Shown: positions 15,784 to 23,747 of the stretch, piece after piece | Position numbering within the stretch: position 1 is the stretch's first letter | Layout of the letters: each line of letters starts with the position of its first letter | Notes under the pieces: generated by a model | The model's database searches: none | What the model was told of the DNA's origin: nothing | The model's input: the letters and a program-made list of their open reading frames with translations, nothing else | Source: Desulfobulbaceae bacterium UBA2273 | GTDB taxonomy: Bacteria > Desulfobacterota > Desulfobulbia > Desulfobulbales > Desulfurivibrionaceae | Assembly: GCA_002347095.1 (NCBI GenBank) | Contig: DDWZ01000024.1 | Span: forward strand, 27,615 to 91,614 | Direction of reading: 5' to 3' | DNA length: 64,000 nucleotides | Program-made: the position numbers and the translations under genes

Positions 15784-17325
15784 CTACAGCAGGATATCCC
15801 CGGTGATGCCGGCCCACGTTTTGTCAAGCTCCGCGGAAAACGAATTGACAAATTGCGGCACGCTGACCTCCTGAAACGGGCGGTGGTATTCCTGGATCAA
15901 CGCCCAGGAAAAAGAGCGCGCCGCATCTTCCGCTGTCACCCGGGGCTCCCCGAGGCAAACGCCCTTCAGGGAAGCAAAGATGTTCGCCAGATTTATCATG
16001 GCCACAGGCACCGGGTTGGTTGTGGCCTTTTCCGGCTGATGGTGGAAGTGCATCACATCCAGATACGGCTGCGGCAGGCCAATGCCTTCGGCAAGCCAGA
16101 CCCCGGCCTGACCATGATCCACGCCGATATACTCTTTTTCCGCCCTGACCACATCCCGCAGCTCTTCTGAAGGTTGGCAAAACTGCGGGTAAAAATTCGG
16201 CGAGATTCCATCCAGCACCAGCATCCCCAGGTCATGGAGAAGGCCGCACAAATACAGATCGGCAGAGGTGTTTATCCGGATTACATCCCGCAACATCTCG
16301 GCAATTCGCCCCACCACCACCGCATGTTGCCAGAAATCCCTGGAAACCGAGGTGAAACCGCTGAAGGCTTGTGATGACTTGGCCGCCCTGATGGTATCGA
16401 CCAGCACCTCCTGCACCTGCTTGACCCCGATAATAACCATGGCCAGCGGAACCGTGCCCACCATGTTGGCCCTTCTGAAGAAAGGCGAATTTGCGGTCTG
16501 GATCACCCGGCAGCTCAGCACCGGATCAAGGGAGATTAAATCGGCCAGCCGCCGGGTATTATCAATGCCTGCGCCGCCTTTCATCATGGCGGTCAACTCG
16601 GCGGCAACCGCGGGGTTCACCGGAAAAACAGCCTCCGGATGGACCCGAGGATGCAGCTTGGCGGGAGTCTGCCGCTGCTCCTTATCGGGCATGGGGGGAA
16701 GCGTGATGGTTGGCCTGGCCTTTTGCTCCTTCCCGGACCGCTCCATGCCCAGGTTCGGCTTGACCGGAGGCCGGGCCGGTTCTTCCTCGGCTTGGGCCTG
16801 GACCTCATCGGAAAGCACCTTCTGCAAGATGGACGGCTTGGCTTCTTCACCATCGCGCCCGGCAACTCTTTTATTGGCCAGATCCAGTCTGGCAACCAGC
16901 CGCTCGCAGAACCGCTTATAAAACTTCAGTTGCAGAAAGACATTTGAGGTGCTGACAATCTCCGGCTCAACCCGCAGGATAAATGATTCCGCGCTTGCGA
17001 CCACATCGGCGGTTCTTTTTATTTCGGTGACCAGAGCCATTTCCCCGAAGCAATCTCCGGTGGTAAGGGTGGTGAGCTGAATGGGCTTCGTTTTCCCATG
17101 CAACCGTTTTTCCACCCGGACTTGCCCCTTGACCAGGATGTAAAACGCCCGCTCGGTGGTGCCTTCCTTGATGATCACCGTGTCGGGAGGAACCCGGAGC
17201 CATTTGCTGACCAGAAGGAACTGCTTGAGTTCATGGTCATCAAACCCATGGAAAAAACTCACTTTTTTCAGAAACTCAATCTGCTCGTCAAGGTCGATTT
17301 CTTTGCTCTTTTTACCTGGGGCCAT
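15784..17325 (-). CDS. cyclic-nucleotide-binding / HDOD domain regulator
   Basis: A 513-residue cytoplasmic protein. The N-terminal part (about 10-150) is a cNMP-binding fold (IIKEGTTERAFYILVKGQVRV, then GDCFGEMALVTEIKRTADVVA). After a Pro- and Lys-rich linker (150-215) comes an HDOD domain (about 215-420; FPVNPAVAAELTAMM, RVIQTANSPFF, LCGLLHDLGMLVL, AGVWLAEGIGLPQPYLDVMHFHH). HDOD domains resemble metal-dependent HD phosphohydrolases but usually act in signalling. The fusion suggests a cyclic-nucleotide-responsive regulator, but its output is unknown. The start at 17325 begins MAPGKKSKEID. It lies upstream of mnmE on the same strand without overlap. Confidence 0.88.
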   Translation of the reverse strand: MAPGKKSKEIDLDEQIEFLKKVSFFHGFDDHELKQFLLVSKWLRVPPDTVIIKEGTTERAFYILVKGQVRVEKRLHGKTKPIQLTTLTTGDCFGEMALVTEIKRTADVVASAESFILRVEPEIVSTSNVFLQLKFYKRFCERLVARLDLANKRVAGRDGEEAKPSILQKVLSDEVQAQAEEEPARPPVKPNLGMERSGKEQKARPTITLPPMPDKEQRQTPAKLHPRVHPEAVFPVNPAVAAELTAMMKGGAGIDNTRRLADLISLDPVLSCRVIQTANSPFFRRANMVGTVPLAMVIIGVKQVQEVLVDTIRAAKSSQAFSGFTSVSRDFWQHAVVVGRIAEMLRDVIRINTSADLYLCGLLHDLGMLVLDGISPNFYPQFCQPSEELRDVVRAEKEYIGVDHGQAGVWLAEGIGLPQPYLDVMHFHHQPEKATTNPVPVAMINLANIFASLKGVCLGEPRVTAEDAARSFSWALIQEYHRPFQEVSVPQFVNSFSAELDKTWAGITGDILL

Positions 17326-17409
17326 GATTTTTCCTTCGCAGTTGCACTATCGCCATTTCACTGCTGCCGTTGCACCGCCGCCATTCCACTGCCGCGCCCG
17401 GCTGCCGGG

Positions 17410-18816
17410 CTATTTCCCGAGACAAAACTCCGCAAAAATCATATCCAGCACATCGTCCGTGGTCGTTTCCCCGATGATATCTCCAAGAAAAGCCAGCGCC
17501 CCCTGGAGATCAATGGCCAGAAGGTCGGGCGGTAAATCCGCGCCCAGCCCCTCGCCAACCTGGCGCACCGCGCCAAGGGCCCGTTGCAGCGCAACGGCAT
17601 GCCGCACATTGGGAGCGGCGACTCCAGGCTCCTGGAGGCCATGGCCGCCGGTGGCCGCCCCGTAAACAGCATCCTCCAGCGTGCGGATACCTTCCCCGGT
17701 CGTGGCGGAAATGGCGACAACCGGCACCCCGGGAAACGCTGCTTCGTAATGGGCGCAACTTAAGGGGAGAGCCCTGTCGATCTTATTGACCACCACCACG
17801 ACCTTCTTGTCCGCGGCCACCTGGAACAGCGCGCGATCCTCGGAATGCAGCCCCTCTGCCCCGTCAAGAACCAGCAGGACCAGATCCGCCTGATCCAACT
17901 TTTGCCGTGCCCGCCGGATGCCGATCTCCTCCACCGCTTCGGAGGTTTCCCGGATACCTGCCGTATCGACAATGCGCACCGGCACCCCTTTGATGTCCAG
18001 GCACTCCTCGATGGTGTCCCTGGTTGTCCCGGGCAGCTCCGTGACTATGGCCCGGTCTTCCCGGAGAAGACAATTGAGCAGGCTGGATTTACCCACATTG
18101 GGCCTGCCGAGAATCACCACGGAGATTCCCTCCCGGATGATTTTCCCCCCCTCCGCCCTTGCAAGCAATCGGGACAAAGGCTCTGCCGCTTCCAGCACCA
18201 GCCTGGCCTGCAGCGCTTTGGTGTCGAGGATCTCCACCTCCTCGTCGGGGAAATCGATGGCCACCTCCATGATAGCACGAACCGCCACAAGCGCGTCACG
18301 AATTTTCCAGATCTCTCCGTGCAATCCCCCCCGGAGTTGGCTCACCGCAAGGCTCGCGCCCTCTCTGGTCTTGGCGCGCAACAACTCGGCAACCGCCTCG
18401 GCCTGGGTCAGGTCGATCCTCCCATTGAGAAAGGCGCGTTTGGTGAACTCCCCCGGCTCCGCCAGGCGGGTGGCTGGGAAGGTCACGATCAGGGCAAGGA
18501 TCTCCTGCAGCAGCAGATAACTGCCGTGCCCGTGGATCTCCACCACATCTTCCCTGGTGTAGGTCTGCGGCGCCCGCATATACACGGCGAGCACCTCGTC
18601 GATCACCAAGCCTGTTGTGGGATGGACGACAGCGCCGAAATAGAGCCTGTGGCTTATGATTTTTTTGGGGGGATTTTTCGGTTGAAAAAGCTGCTGGAGG
18701 ATTGCGTGGCACTGGGGGCCGCTCACCCGGATGATGCCGATGCCGCCGGCGCCGGGCGGCGTCGCAATGGCGGCGATGGTCGCCTCGTTGAAATCCGGGA
18801 AATCCGGCGTTGCCAT
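17410..18816 (-). CDS. mnmE: tRNA uridine-5-carboxymethylaminomethyl(34) synthesis GTPase MnmE
   Basis: A 468-residue tRNA-modifying GTPase that, with MnmG, installs the carboxymethylaminomethyl group on U34. The N-terminal folate-binding domain begins TIAAIATPPGAGGIGIIRVSG. The GTPase domain inserted in the helical domain has GRPNVGKSSLLN (G1), DTAGIRET (G3) and NKID (G4). The protein ends in the diagnostic CLGK with its catalytic Cys. Full length with no anomalies. It is the last gene of the rpmH-rnpA-yidD-yidC-jag-mnmE run. Confidence 0.97.
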   Translation of the reverse strand: MATPDFPDFNEATIAAIATPPGAGGIGIIRVSGPQCHAILQQLFQPKNPPKKIISHRLYFGAVVHPTTGLVIDEVLAVYMRAPQTYTREDVVEIHGHGSYLLLQEILALIVTFPATRLAEPGEFTKRAFLNGRIDLTQAEAVAELLRAKTREGASLAVSQLRGGLHGEIWKIRDALVAVRAIMEVAIDFPDEEVEILDTKALQARLVLEAAEPLSRLLARAEGGKIIREGISVVILGRPNVGKSSLLNCLLREDRAIVTELPGTTRDTIEECLDIKGVPVRIVDTAGIRETSEAVEEIGIRRARQKLDQADLVLLVLDGAEGLHSEDRALFQVAADKKVVVVVNKIDRALPLSCAHYEAAFPGVPVVAISATTGEGIRTLEDAVYGAATGGHGLQEPGVAAPNVRHAVALQRALGAVRQVGEGLGADLPPDLLAIDLQGALAFLGDIIGETTTDDVLDMIFAEFCLGK

Positions 18817-19014
18817 ACGTTTCTTGCCCTATGAGATTCGGCGGAACAAAAAGCTTGCCCACCCCTCGGCACGCTGTCCGTGCTTACAATCGCGGTAAAA
18901 CCGAGCCGCCGACGCCACAGCCCCGACCGCAAAAAATGTTGCTCCGGAACCATTTGCCGCCGGGACGCGAACGCTCTTCTGGAAACCGCGCTTTCGCGCC
19001 CGTTTCCAGAAGCA

Positions 19015-19866
19015 TCATTCCGGGCTCTTTTCCGCGGTTTTCTTTTTTCTTGGCGCGCGGCGCCGCCCTTTCCCGGGCAGATAGATGAGCACCTTCTTGA
19101 ACAACCCCTCTCCAACGCTGCGGCTCCTGATCTCGGTATCGTCCTGCAGAGCCATGTGCACCATGCGTCTTTCCGCCGGGTTGATGGCGGGAATGGTTCT
19201 GGTCTTCCCGGTTTCTTTCACCTCCTGGGCCAGACGCAAAGCCCGTGCCTGGAGCTCCCCCATCCGGTTGTCCCGGAATCCTCCGGCATCGAGGGAGAAA
19301 AGAACCTTCTGCGGGAATTTCCTGGTGATGATCTTGCGCATCACATACTGCATGCTGTCAAGGGTCTGTCCCTCCGGGCCGACAAGAATATCGACAAAAT
19401 CCCCGGCAATCTTGGCATGGACCTTGTTGTTCTGATCCTGGGAAATGCTGATTTCCGAAGAGCAAGCCATGAGATCCAGAATCCTGGCAAGGTCCGCCCG
19501 GATTGCCTCCATCTCCTCGGGGGTGACCGGATCGCCGACCGCCTCCTCCTGTTCATCGTTTTCCGCGGGCTGTTCCACCCGGGCCTTGGGGACAGCGGGC
19601 TTTTTCTCCGAAACAGCCCGTTCGGGCCTGGCCTTGGGCGCACTCGCCTTTTTCTCCGGGGCCGGTCGTTTCTGCTCGTGGCCGCCCTCTTTCTTGAGCG
19701 ACACCTGCACCGCCGCCTTTTTTCGGCCCAGGCCGAAAATACCGGTGGAGCCGGTGGAGATTATGCGGATATCAAGCTCTTCCCGCGGCACATTCAGCGC
19801 GGCGCAGGCATTGCCGATCGCCTCTTCAACATCCGTTCCCTTATATTCCATCTTGGCAGACGACAT
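19015..19866 (-). CDS. jag: RNA-binding protein Jag/KhpB (Jag-N, KH, R3H)
   Basis: A 283-residue RNA-binding protein. Jag-N domain at about 5-55 (YKGTDVEEAIGNACAALNV and GSTGIFGLGRKKAAV), a Lys-, Pro- and Ala-rich linker (about 58-110), a KH-like domain (about 130-205; VGPEGQTLDSMQYVMRKII) and a C-terminal R3H domain (PAINPAERRMVHMALQDD). Jag/KhpB proteins bind RNA with KhpA and influence division and envelope processes. Its position directly after yidC is highly conserved in bacteria. Confidence 0.94.
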   Translation of the reverse strand: MSSAKMEYKGTDVEEAIGNACAALNVPREELDIRIISTGSTGIFGLGRKKAAVQVSLKKEGGHEQKRPAPEKKASAPKARPERAVSEKKPAVPKARVEQPAENDEQEEAVGDPVTPEEMEAIRADLARILDLMACSSEISISQDQNNKVHAKIAGDFVDILVGPEGQTLDSMQYVMRKIITRKFPQKVLFSLDAGGFRDNRMGELQARALRLAQEVKETGKTRTIPAINPAERRMVHMALQDDTEIRSRSVGEGLFKKVLIYLPGKGRRRAPRKKKTAEKSPE

Positions 19867-19970
19867 CGTGTGATTCCTCCATCTCAGGCCACATTCTCCG
19901 GCGGCCCGACGTCTTCTCTTGGCGACTTTGGCAGGGGCTGCCCCTTGCGCGCTCCTTAACTCAACCCGCT

Positions 19971-21614
19971 CTACGCGGCCTCATCCCGGTTCACGAGATA
20001 CTGCTGGCCAATGGAGAGCAGGTTGTTGACAAACCAGTACAAGACCAGCCCGGAAGCAAAATTGAGGAACATGAAGGTAAAAATGACCGGCATGAACATC
20101 ATGACCTTCTGCTGGGTGGGATCCCCGGTGGCCGGGGTCATTTTCTGCTGCAGAAACATGGTTGCCCCCATCAGCAGGGTCAGCACCGGTATCCCTCCGA
20201 GAAACGGGATATCAAAGCCGACCGACAACCGGTCGGGGGCGGCCAGGTCGGTGATCCAGAGGAAAAAAGGCGCGTGCCGCAACTCGATGGTCTGGAGCAG
20301 CACCTTGTACAGGGCGAAAAACACCGGGATCTGGATGACCATGGGCAGACAGCCGCCCACCGGATTTACCTTGTAGGTCTGATACAGCTTGATCATCTCC
20401 TGCTGCTGCATCTGCTTGTCGTCCTTGAATTTCTCACGCAGCTTTGCCATCTTGGGCTGCAGCTTCTGCATGGTCTTCATGGACTTCATGCCCTTCTGGG
20501 AAACGGGCCAGAAAAGCAGCTTGATGAGCACCGTCACCAGGATGATGGCCACGCCGTAATTGCCCACATATTTATGGAGAAAATTGAGCAGATAGAGGGT
20601 CGGCTTGGCCATCACGTCAAACCAGCCGAAATTGATGCTGCGCTCCAGCTCGTGGCCGGCTTCCTTAAGCGCCCCCATGGTCTTGGGGCCGAAATACACC
20701 GAATAGGTATACTGCTGGCTCTGCCCGGGCTGGATGACATCGCTGGCTCCGGCCAGCACCGTGGTCACCCGGGTTTCATCCTGCAGGGAAAAATGAGCGG
20801 TGTGCTGTTCGCCGGTGCGCGGAACAATGCCGCAGAGAAAATAGTTGTCCTCGTAGGCTGCCCAACTGATCTTGCCGGTGAAGCTCTTGCTTCCCTTTTT
20901 CAGATCGGAGGTGTCGACTTCCTCCAACACCCCGTCGTACACGAGAGCGGGTCCAACGAAAACCATCTGGCTTTCCTTGACAAACGGCCGGTTGTCAAGG
21001 GTCAGGTACGGCGCTCCCTGCAGGGGGGTGGCCGTCTTGTTCGCCACATCAACGGTCAGCTCCAGCAGGTACTGCTGATCCTGGAACCGCAAGGTGCGAA
21101 CAATCTCAAGGCCGGAGGGCAACTTGCCCCGCATGGTCAGCACCACGCCGCCATCTTGCCCCTCTTGGAGCGGAGCAGCCTCATAGACCACCGGAGGGAT
21201 GCTGCCCGGCTCAATCCCCCAGGAAAAATTCAAAGGGAGATTGTCGCCTTCCTTCGGCCGCAGCATTTCTTTATCACCGGAATCCTTGGCCAGATCCTCG
21301 CGGTAATTCTTCAGGCGAAAACTTTTCACCATGCCGCCGGTTTCCGTGACCACCGCCGAATAGAGGCTTGTTGTCACCGGGATCTCACGCCCTACTCTGC
21401 CGGCACCGCCGGCGGGCTGGGCAGCCAAAAGGCTTGCCGCGGCAACCGGCGGTGCAGCAGCCGCAGGGATTTTTTCTTCTGGCTTGCCGTTTTCAGGGGA
21501 GGAGACAACGGTGCTTTCCGTGACCGGAGGAGGGGTGGGAACAAAAAAATACTGATAACCAAGCAAAATGGCCAAGGAAAGGAAGATGGCCAAAAACATT
21601 CTCTGAGTGTCCAT
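19971..21614 (-). CDS. yidC: membrane protein insertase YidC
   Basis: A 547-residue inner-membrane insertase of the Gram-negative type: an N-terminal helix (about 5-24), a large periplasmic beta domain (about 55-330), and the C-terminal five-helix core starting near NFGWFDVMAKPTLYLLNFLH. The cytoplasmic loop GMKSMKTMQKLQPKMAKLREKFKDD is intact and includes the coiled-coil hairpin. The core ends VLYWFVNNLLSIGQQYLVNR. It inserts and folds membrane proteins alone or with SecYEG. It stands in the conserved rpmH-rnpA-yidD-yidC-jag order. Confidence 0.97.
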   Translation of the reverse strand: MDTQRMFLAIFLSLAILLGYQYFFVPTPPPVTESTVVSSPENGKPEEKIPAAAAPPVAAASLLAAQPAGGAGRVGREIPVTTSLYSAVVTETGGMVKSFRLKNYREDLAKDSGDKEMLRPKEGDNLPLNFSWGIEPGSIPPVVYEAAPLQEGQDGGVVLTMRGKLPSGLEIVRTLRFQDQQYLLELTVDVANKTATPLQGAPYLTLDNRPFVKESQMVFVGPALVYDGVLEEVDTSDLKKGSKSFTGKISWAAYEDNYFLCGIVPRTGEQHTAHFSLQDETRVTTVLAGASDVIQPGQSQQYTYSVYFGPKTMGALKEAGHELERSINFGWFDVMAKPTLYLLNFLHKYVGNYGVAIILVTVLIKLLFWPVSQKGMKSMKTMQKLQPKMAKLREKFKDDKQMQQQEMIKLYQTYKVNPVGGCLPMVIQIPVFFALYKVLLQTIELRHAPFFLWITDLAAPDRLSVGFDIPFLGGIPVLTLLMGATMFLQQKMTPATGDPTQQKVMMFMPVIFTFMFLNFASGLVLYWFVNNLLSIGQQYLVNRDEAA

Positions 21615-21688
21615 GAAATCGATCCTCGTCAGGCTCTATTAGTTGGATGCAGGCCTGAAGCACCCGGGCAACACCACCTGCTGTCGCC

Positions 21689-21913
21689 TCAAAAAGGTTT
21701 GTCCACCGGATCATACCCGCCGGGATGAAAGGGATGGCAGCGGAGAAGGCGGCGCGTGGCAAGGTACAGACCACGAACAGTTCCGTGGAGGGCAAGAGCC
21801 TCTATGGCATACTGTGAACAGGTGGGAGAAAAACGGCAGCTCGGCGCGAAAAGTGGAGAGATGCACAACTGGTAACACCGTATCAGGGCAATGAAAATTC
21901 TTTTCACATCCAA
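21689..21913 (-). CDS. yidD: membrane protein insertion efficiency factor YidD
   Basis: A 74-residue protein with the family core [19 protein letters not shown] and HPGGYDPV at the C-terminus. The N-terminal amphipathic helix ([17 protein letters not shown]) peripherally binds the inner membrane. YidD assists YidC-dependent insertion. Gene order between rnpA (67 bases upstream) and yidC (74 bases downstream) is the standard arrangement. Confidence 0.95.
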   Translation of the reverse strand: MDVKRIFIALIRCYQLCISPLFAPSCRFSPTCSQYAIEALALHGTVRGLYLATRRLLRCHPFHPGGYDPVDKPF

Positions 21914-21979
21914 TCCTGATGGTCTCGTAAAAATGTCGGGAACGTGCCGCTTCCGGAAAATATGACGACCATCAGAAAA

Positions 21980-22366
21980 TCACGAGACCTTCAACGCCAC
22001 TACGCCCGAACCTGCTCCCTTGCCGACAGCCTTACGCCGGGCAAGGAGTGCACCAACCGCCGCCTCGACCTCCTGCGGGGAGTTGGGGGTAAATCCGGCC
22101 CGCACGGCAAAAACCACGTCGGAGAAAGGCTCGATAAAATCTCGATTATGACGAAAGAATTCCCGGATTATCCTCTTGATCCTGTTTCGCTGAACAGCCT
22201 GCCGTACTCCGTGGATACTTATGCCCAGCCTGTTGCCCGCACCGCTGTTCGGCGCATGGATCACGGTAAAGTTCTGACCACGCGCCCGTTTTCCCTGCTC
22301 ATACACCATTCTGTATTGCCAGGGCTTGACCAGCAGCATGGCCTTGGAGAGGGGCAGAGCTTTCAT
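21980..22366 (-). CDS. rnpA: ribonuclease P protein component
   Basis: A 128-residue basic protein that pairs with the RNase P RNA to process tRNA 5' ends. The family motif is visible in NRLGISIHGVRQAVQRNRIKRIIREFFR, where the conserved RNR motif appears as QRNRIKR. YEQGKRARGQNF is the N-terminal substrate-cleft region. The ATG at 22366 gives a normal length, although an internal Met at residue 10 is possible. It is 34 bases downstream of rpmH. Confidence 0.95.
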   Translation of the reverse strand: MKALPLSKAMLLVKPWQYRMVYEQGKRARGQNFTVIHAPNSGAGNRLGISIHGVRQAVQRNRIKRIIREFFRHNRDFIEPFSDVVFAVRAGFTPNSPQEVEAAVGALLARRKAVGKGAGSGVVALKVS

Positions 22367-22400
22367 TCGACGCGAACGATGCTGTTTTTCCGGAGAGAAA

Positions 22401-22538
22401 CTACACGGTCAGCCGCTTGCGGCCCTTGGCCCGGCGACGGTTGATGACGGCCCGCCCGTTCTTTGTCTGCATTCTGGCCCGAAAGCCATGGGTGCGGTGC
22501 CTTTTGAGGTTGCTCGGCTGAAAAGTTCTCTTGCTCAT
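22401..22538 (-). CDS. rpmH: 50S ribosomal protein L34
   Basis: A 45-residue, very basic protein: starts [20 protein letters not shown] and ends [12 protein letters not shown], which is an unmistakable L34. The ATG at 22538 is preceded by an AAGGAAGA site. It is the first gene of the rpmH-rnpA-yidD-yidC-jag-mnmE run. In many bacteria dnaA lies just upstream in the opposite direction; here a lipoprotein gene of a metal operon is found instead, so the replication origin is not adjacent. Confidence 0.97.
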   Translation of the reverse strand: MSKRTFQPSNLKRHRTHGFRARMQTKNGRAVINRRRAKGRKRLTV

Positions 22539-22629
22539 GATCGTCTTCCTTTTTCTCTTCTGTTAGGGCCTCTAGGGGGCCTGCCTCTCATTTTTGCTGT
22601 CTCGCAGCATCCGGGCCTTGCGTCACGCA

Positions 22630-22658
22630 CTCTTACGGAAACAATACCAAAAACGCAA
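22630..22658 (-). promoter_or_regulatory. possible sigma-70 promoter for rpmH
   Basis: On the minus strand TTGCGT (22658-22653) and TAAGAG (22635-22630) stand 17 bases apart, about 90 bases upstream of rpmH. Both boxes are weak matches and the evidence is only positional: a strong transcript for rpmH must begin in this 265-base gap. Nothing else coding is seen between 22539 and 22803. Confidence 0.3.
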
Positions 22659-22803
22659 AAGATTCCGCCCAGCAATAAAGCTCGCTATATTACTCAGAGC
22701 CAGGCGACATGTCAAACATTTTCCCACTCCATACTAGGAGCTAGTTTTCCCCTGCAACATGTCCCATGTCACGAGTTTATTACGGAGAAGAGATATAAAA
22801 GGG

Positions 22804-23373
22804 CTACTTGCTCATAATGTCAAGCCCTTTAACCCCATCTTTAAAATCAGGACGCCAGCGGAGTGAGGGTACTTTTCGTCTTGCTAATCCCCGGTACGTT
22901 GGCTTGATGACGATAGTCTTTCCTTCCGTTGGAATCACTACTTCTCGTCGCACAGAAACATCTTCGGTGGGCAGGTATGCTGTGAAGGTGTAAGTTCCTG
23001 GCTTCAAGCGAATTGTCGTCTTATAGAGATATCTCACCCCTTCGCCGCTTTCCGGGTCTGTATGCGGATCGGTGGTAGTCGTCTCATTTTGCATCTCCAT
23101 GGGCAGCCTCATTGATTGCCCGTTGATATCAACAAAAAGCAAATATTCATCCTTGCCGTGCTTGGCTGGCTCAAAAAGAAACGCTGAATATTTGTGGGTT
23201 TTTATCGAGGCCGATACGGTGACAAGCGCCTCATCCGCTCCCACTGCCGCCGCCCCGTCCGAGGCTACCTGAAACACATCGTTACGTTGACCCAACAGAT
23301 TCTGATTGCTGGCCGCGCAGCCCGCCAAGATCAGGCCCCAAATTACTATGAGTAAATGACTTGTTTTTTTCAT
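22804..23373 (-). CDS. lipoprotein of unknown function in metal efflux operon
   Basis: A 189-residue protein with a lipoprotein signal (hydrophobic residues 6-17, lipobox LAGC, Cys at about 19). The mature part has beta-rich segments (YLLFVDINGQ, YLYKTTIRLKPGTYTFTAYLP) and a GTYTFTAYLP stretch, a pattern seen in proteins with carbohydrate-binding or transthyretin-like folds. It ends with a basic RRKVPSLRWRPDF region. It is 32 bases downstream of the PII-like gene and appears to be the last gene of the RND metal efflux operon. A periplasmic accessory role is inference from position; no metal-binding cluster is obvious. Confidence 0.7.
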   Translation of the reverse strand: MKKTSHLLIVIWGLILAGCAASNQNLLGQRNDVFQVASDGAAAVGADEALVTVSASIKTHKYSAFLFEPAKHGKDEYLLFVDINGQSMRLPMEMQNETTTTDPHTDPESGEGVRYLYKTTIRLKPGTYTFTAYLPTEDVSVRREVVIPTEGKTIVIKPTYRGLARRKVPSLRWRPDFKDGVKGLDIMSK

Positions 23374-23405
23374 GGCTTCAATCTCCTTTATTTCGATAAT
23401 TTTGG

Positions 23406-23747
23406 TTATACTGCTGTCTCGCCACGCTCATTAGTCCGTATCCGCACGGCCTCTTCAACATTTAGGACGTAAATTTTCCCTTCCCCCTTCTCGCCGGTCC
23501 ATGCCTTTTGCTGGATGGTGTCCACCACCTCCCCGGCGTTGCCATCGGAAACCATCAGCTCAATACGGGCCTTCTCGCTAAAATAGGTGATTTCCGTACC
23601 ACCCTGGTCTCGGAAAGAAACCCCCTCCCCTTGTCCAAAACCTTTAACCTCCATAACGCTCATGCCGGTCAAGCCGTCAATGAGTCGCAAGGCTTCTGTT
23701 ACTCTTTCCAGCACAGCCGGTCGAATATAGGCAATGATCTGCTTCAT
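23406..23747 (-). CDS. PII-like protein linked to RND metal efflux
   Basis: A 113-residue protein starting MKQIIAYIRPAVLERVTEAL, with the PII fold pattern: VKGFGQGEG before the T-loop position, IELMVSDGNAGEVVDTI, and GEGKIYVLNVEEAVRIRTNE at the end, which match the PII B- and C-loop regions. The T-loop lacks the usual Tyr51 context of GlnB, so it is better seen as a PII-like trimer than a nitrogen sensor. Its start overlaps the end of the RND pump gene by four bases (ATGA). An upstream in-frame start at 23795 lies inside the pump gene and is not used. A regulatory or metal-sensing role in efflux is inferred from this coupling. Confidence 0.85.
   Translation of the reverse strand: MKQIIAYIRPAVLERVTEALRLIDGLTGMSVMEVKGFGQGEGVSFRDQGGTEITYFSEKARIELMVSDGNAGEVVDTIQQKAWTGEKGEGKIYVLNVEEAVRIRTNERGETAV

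Noticed and set aside
20274..21728. 484-codon plus-strand open frame opposite yidC
   Set aside because: Shadow of a well-conserved gene in high-GC sequence; composition is unlike a protein and no motif is present.
22539..22803. Possible replication origin near rpmH
   Set aside because: rpmH is often next to dnaA, but no dnaA, DnaA-box cluster or AT-rich unwinding region was seen.
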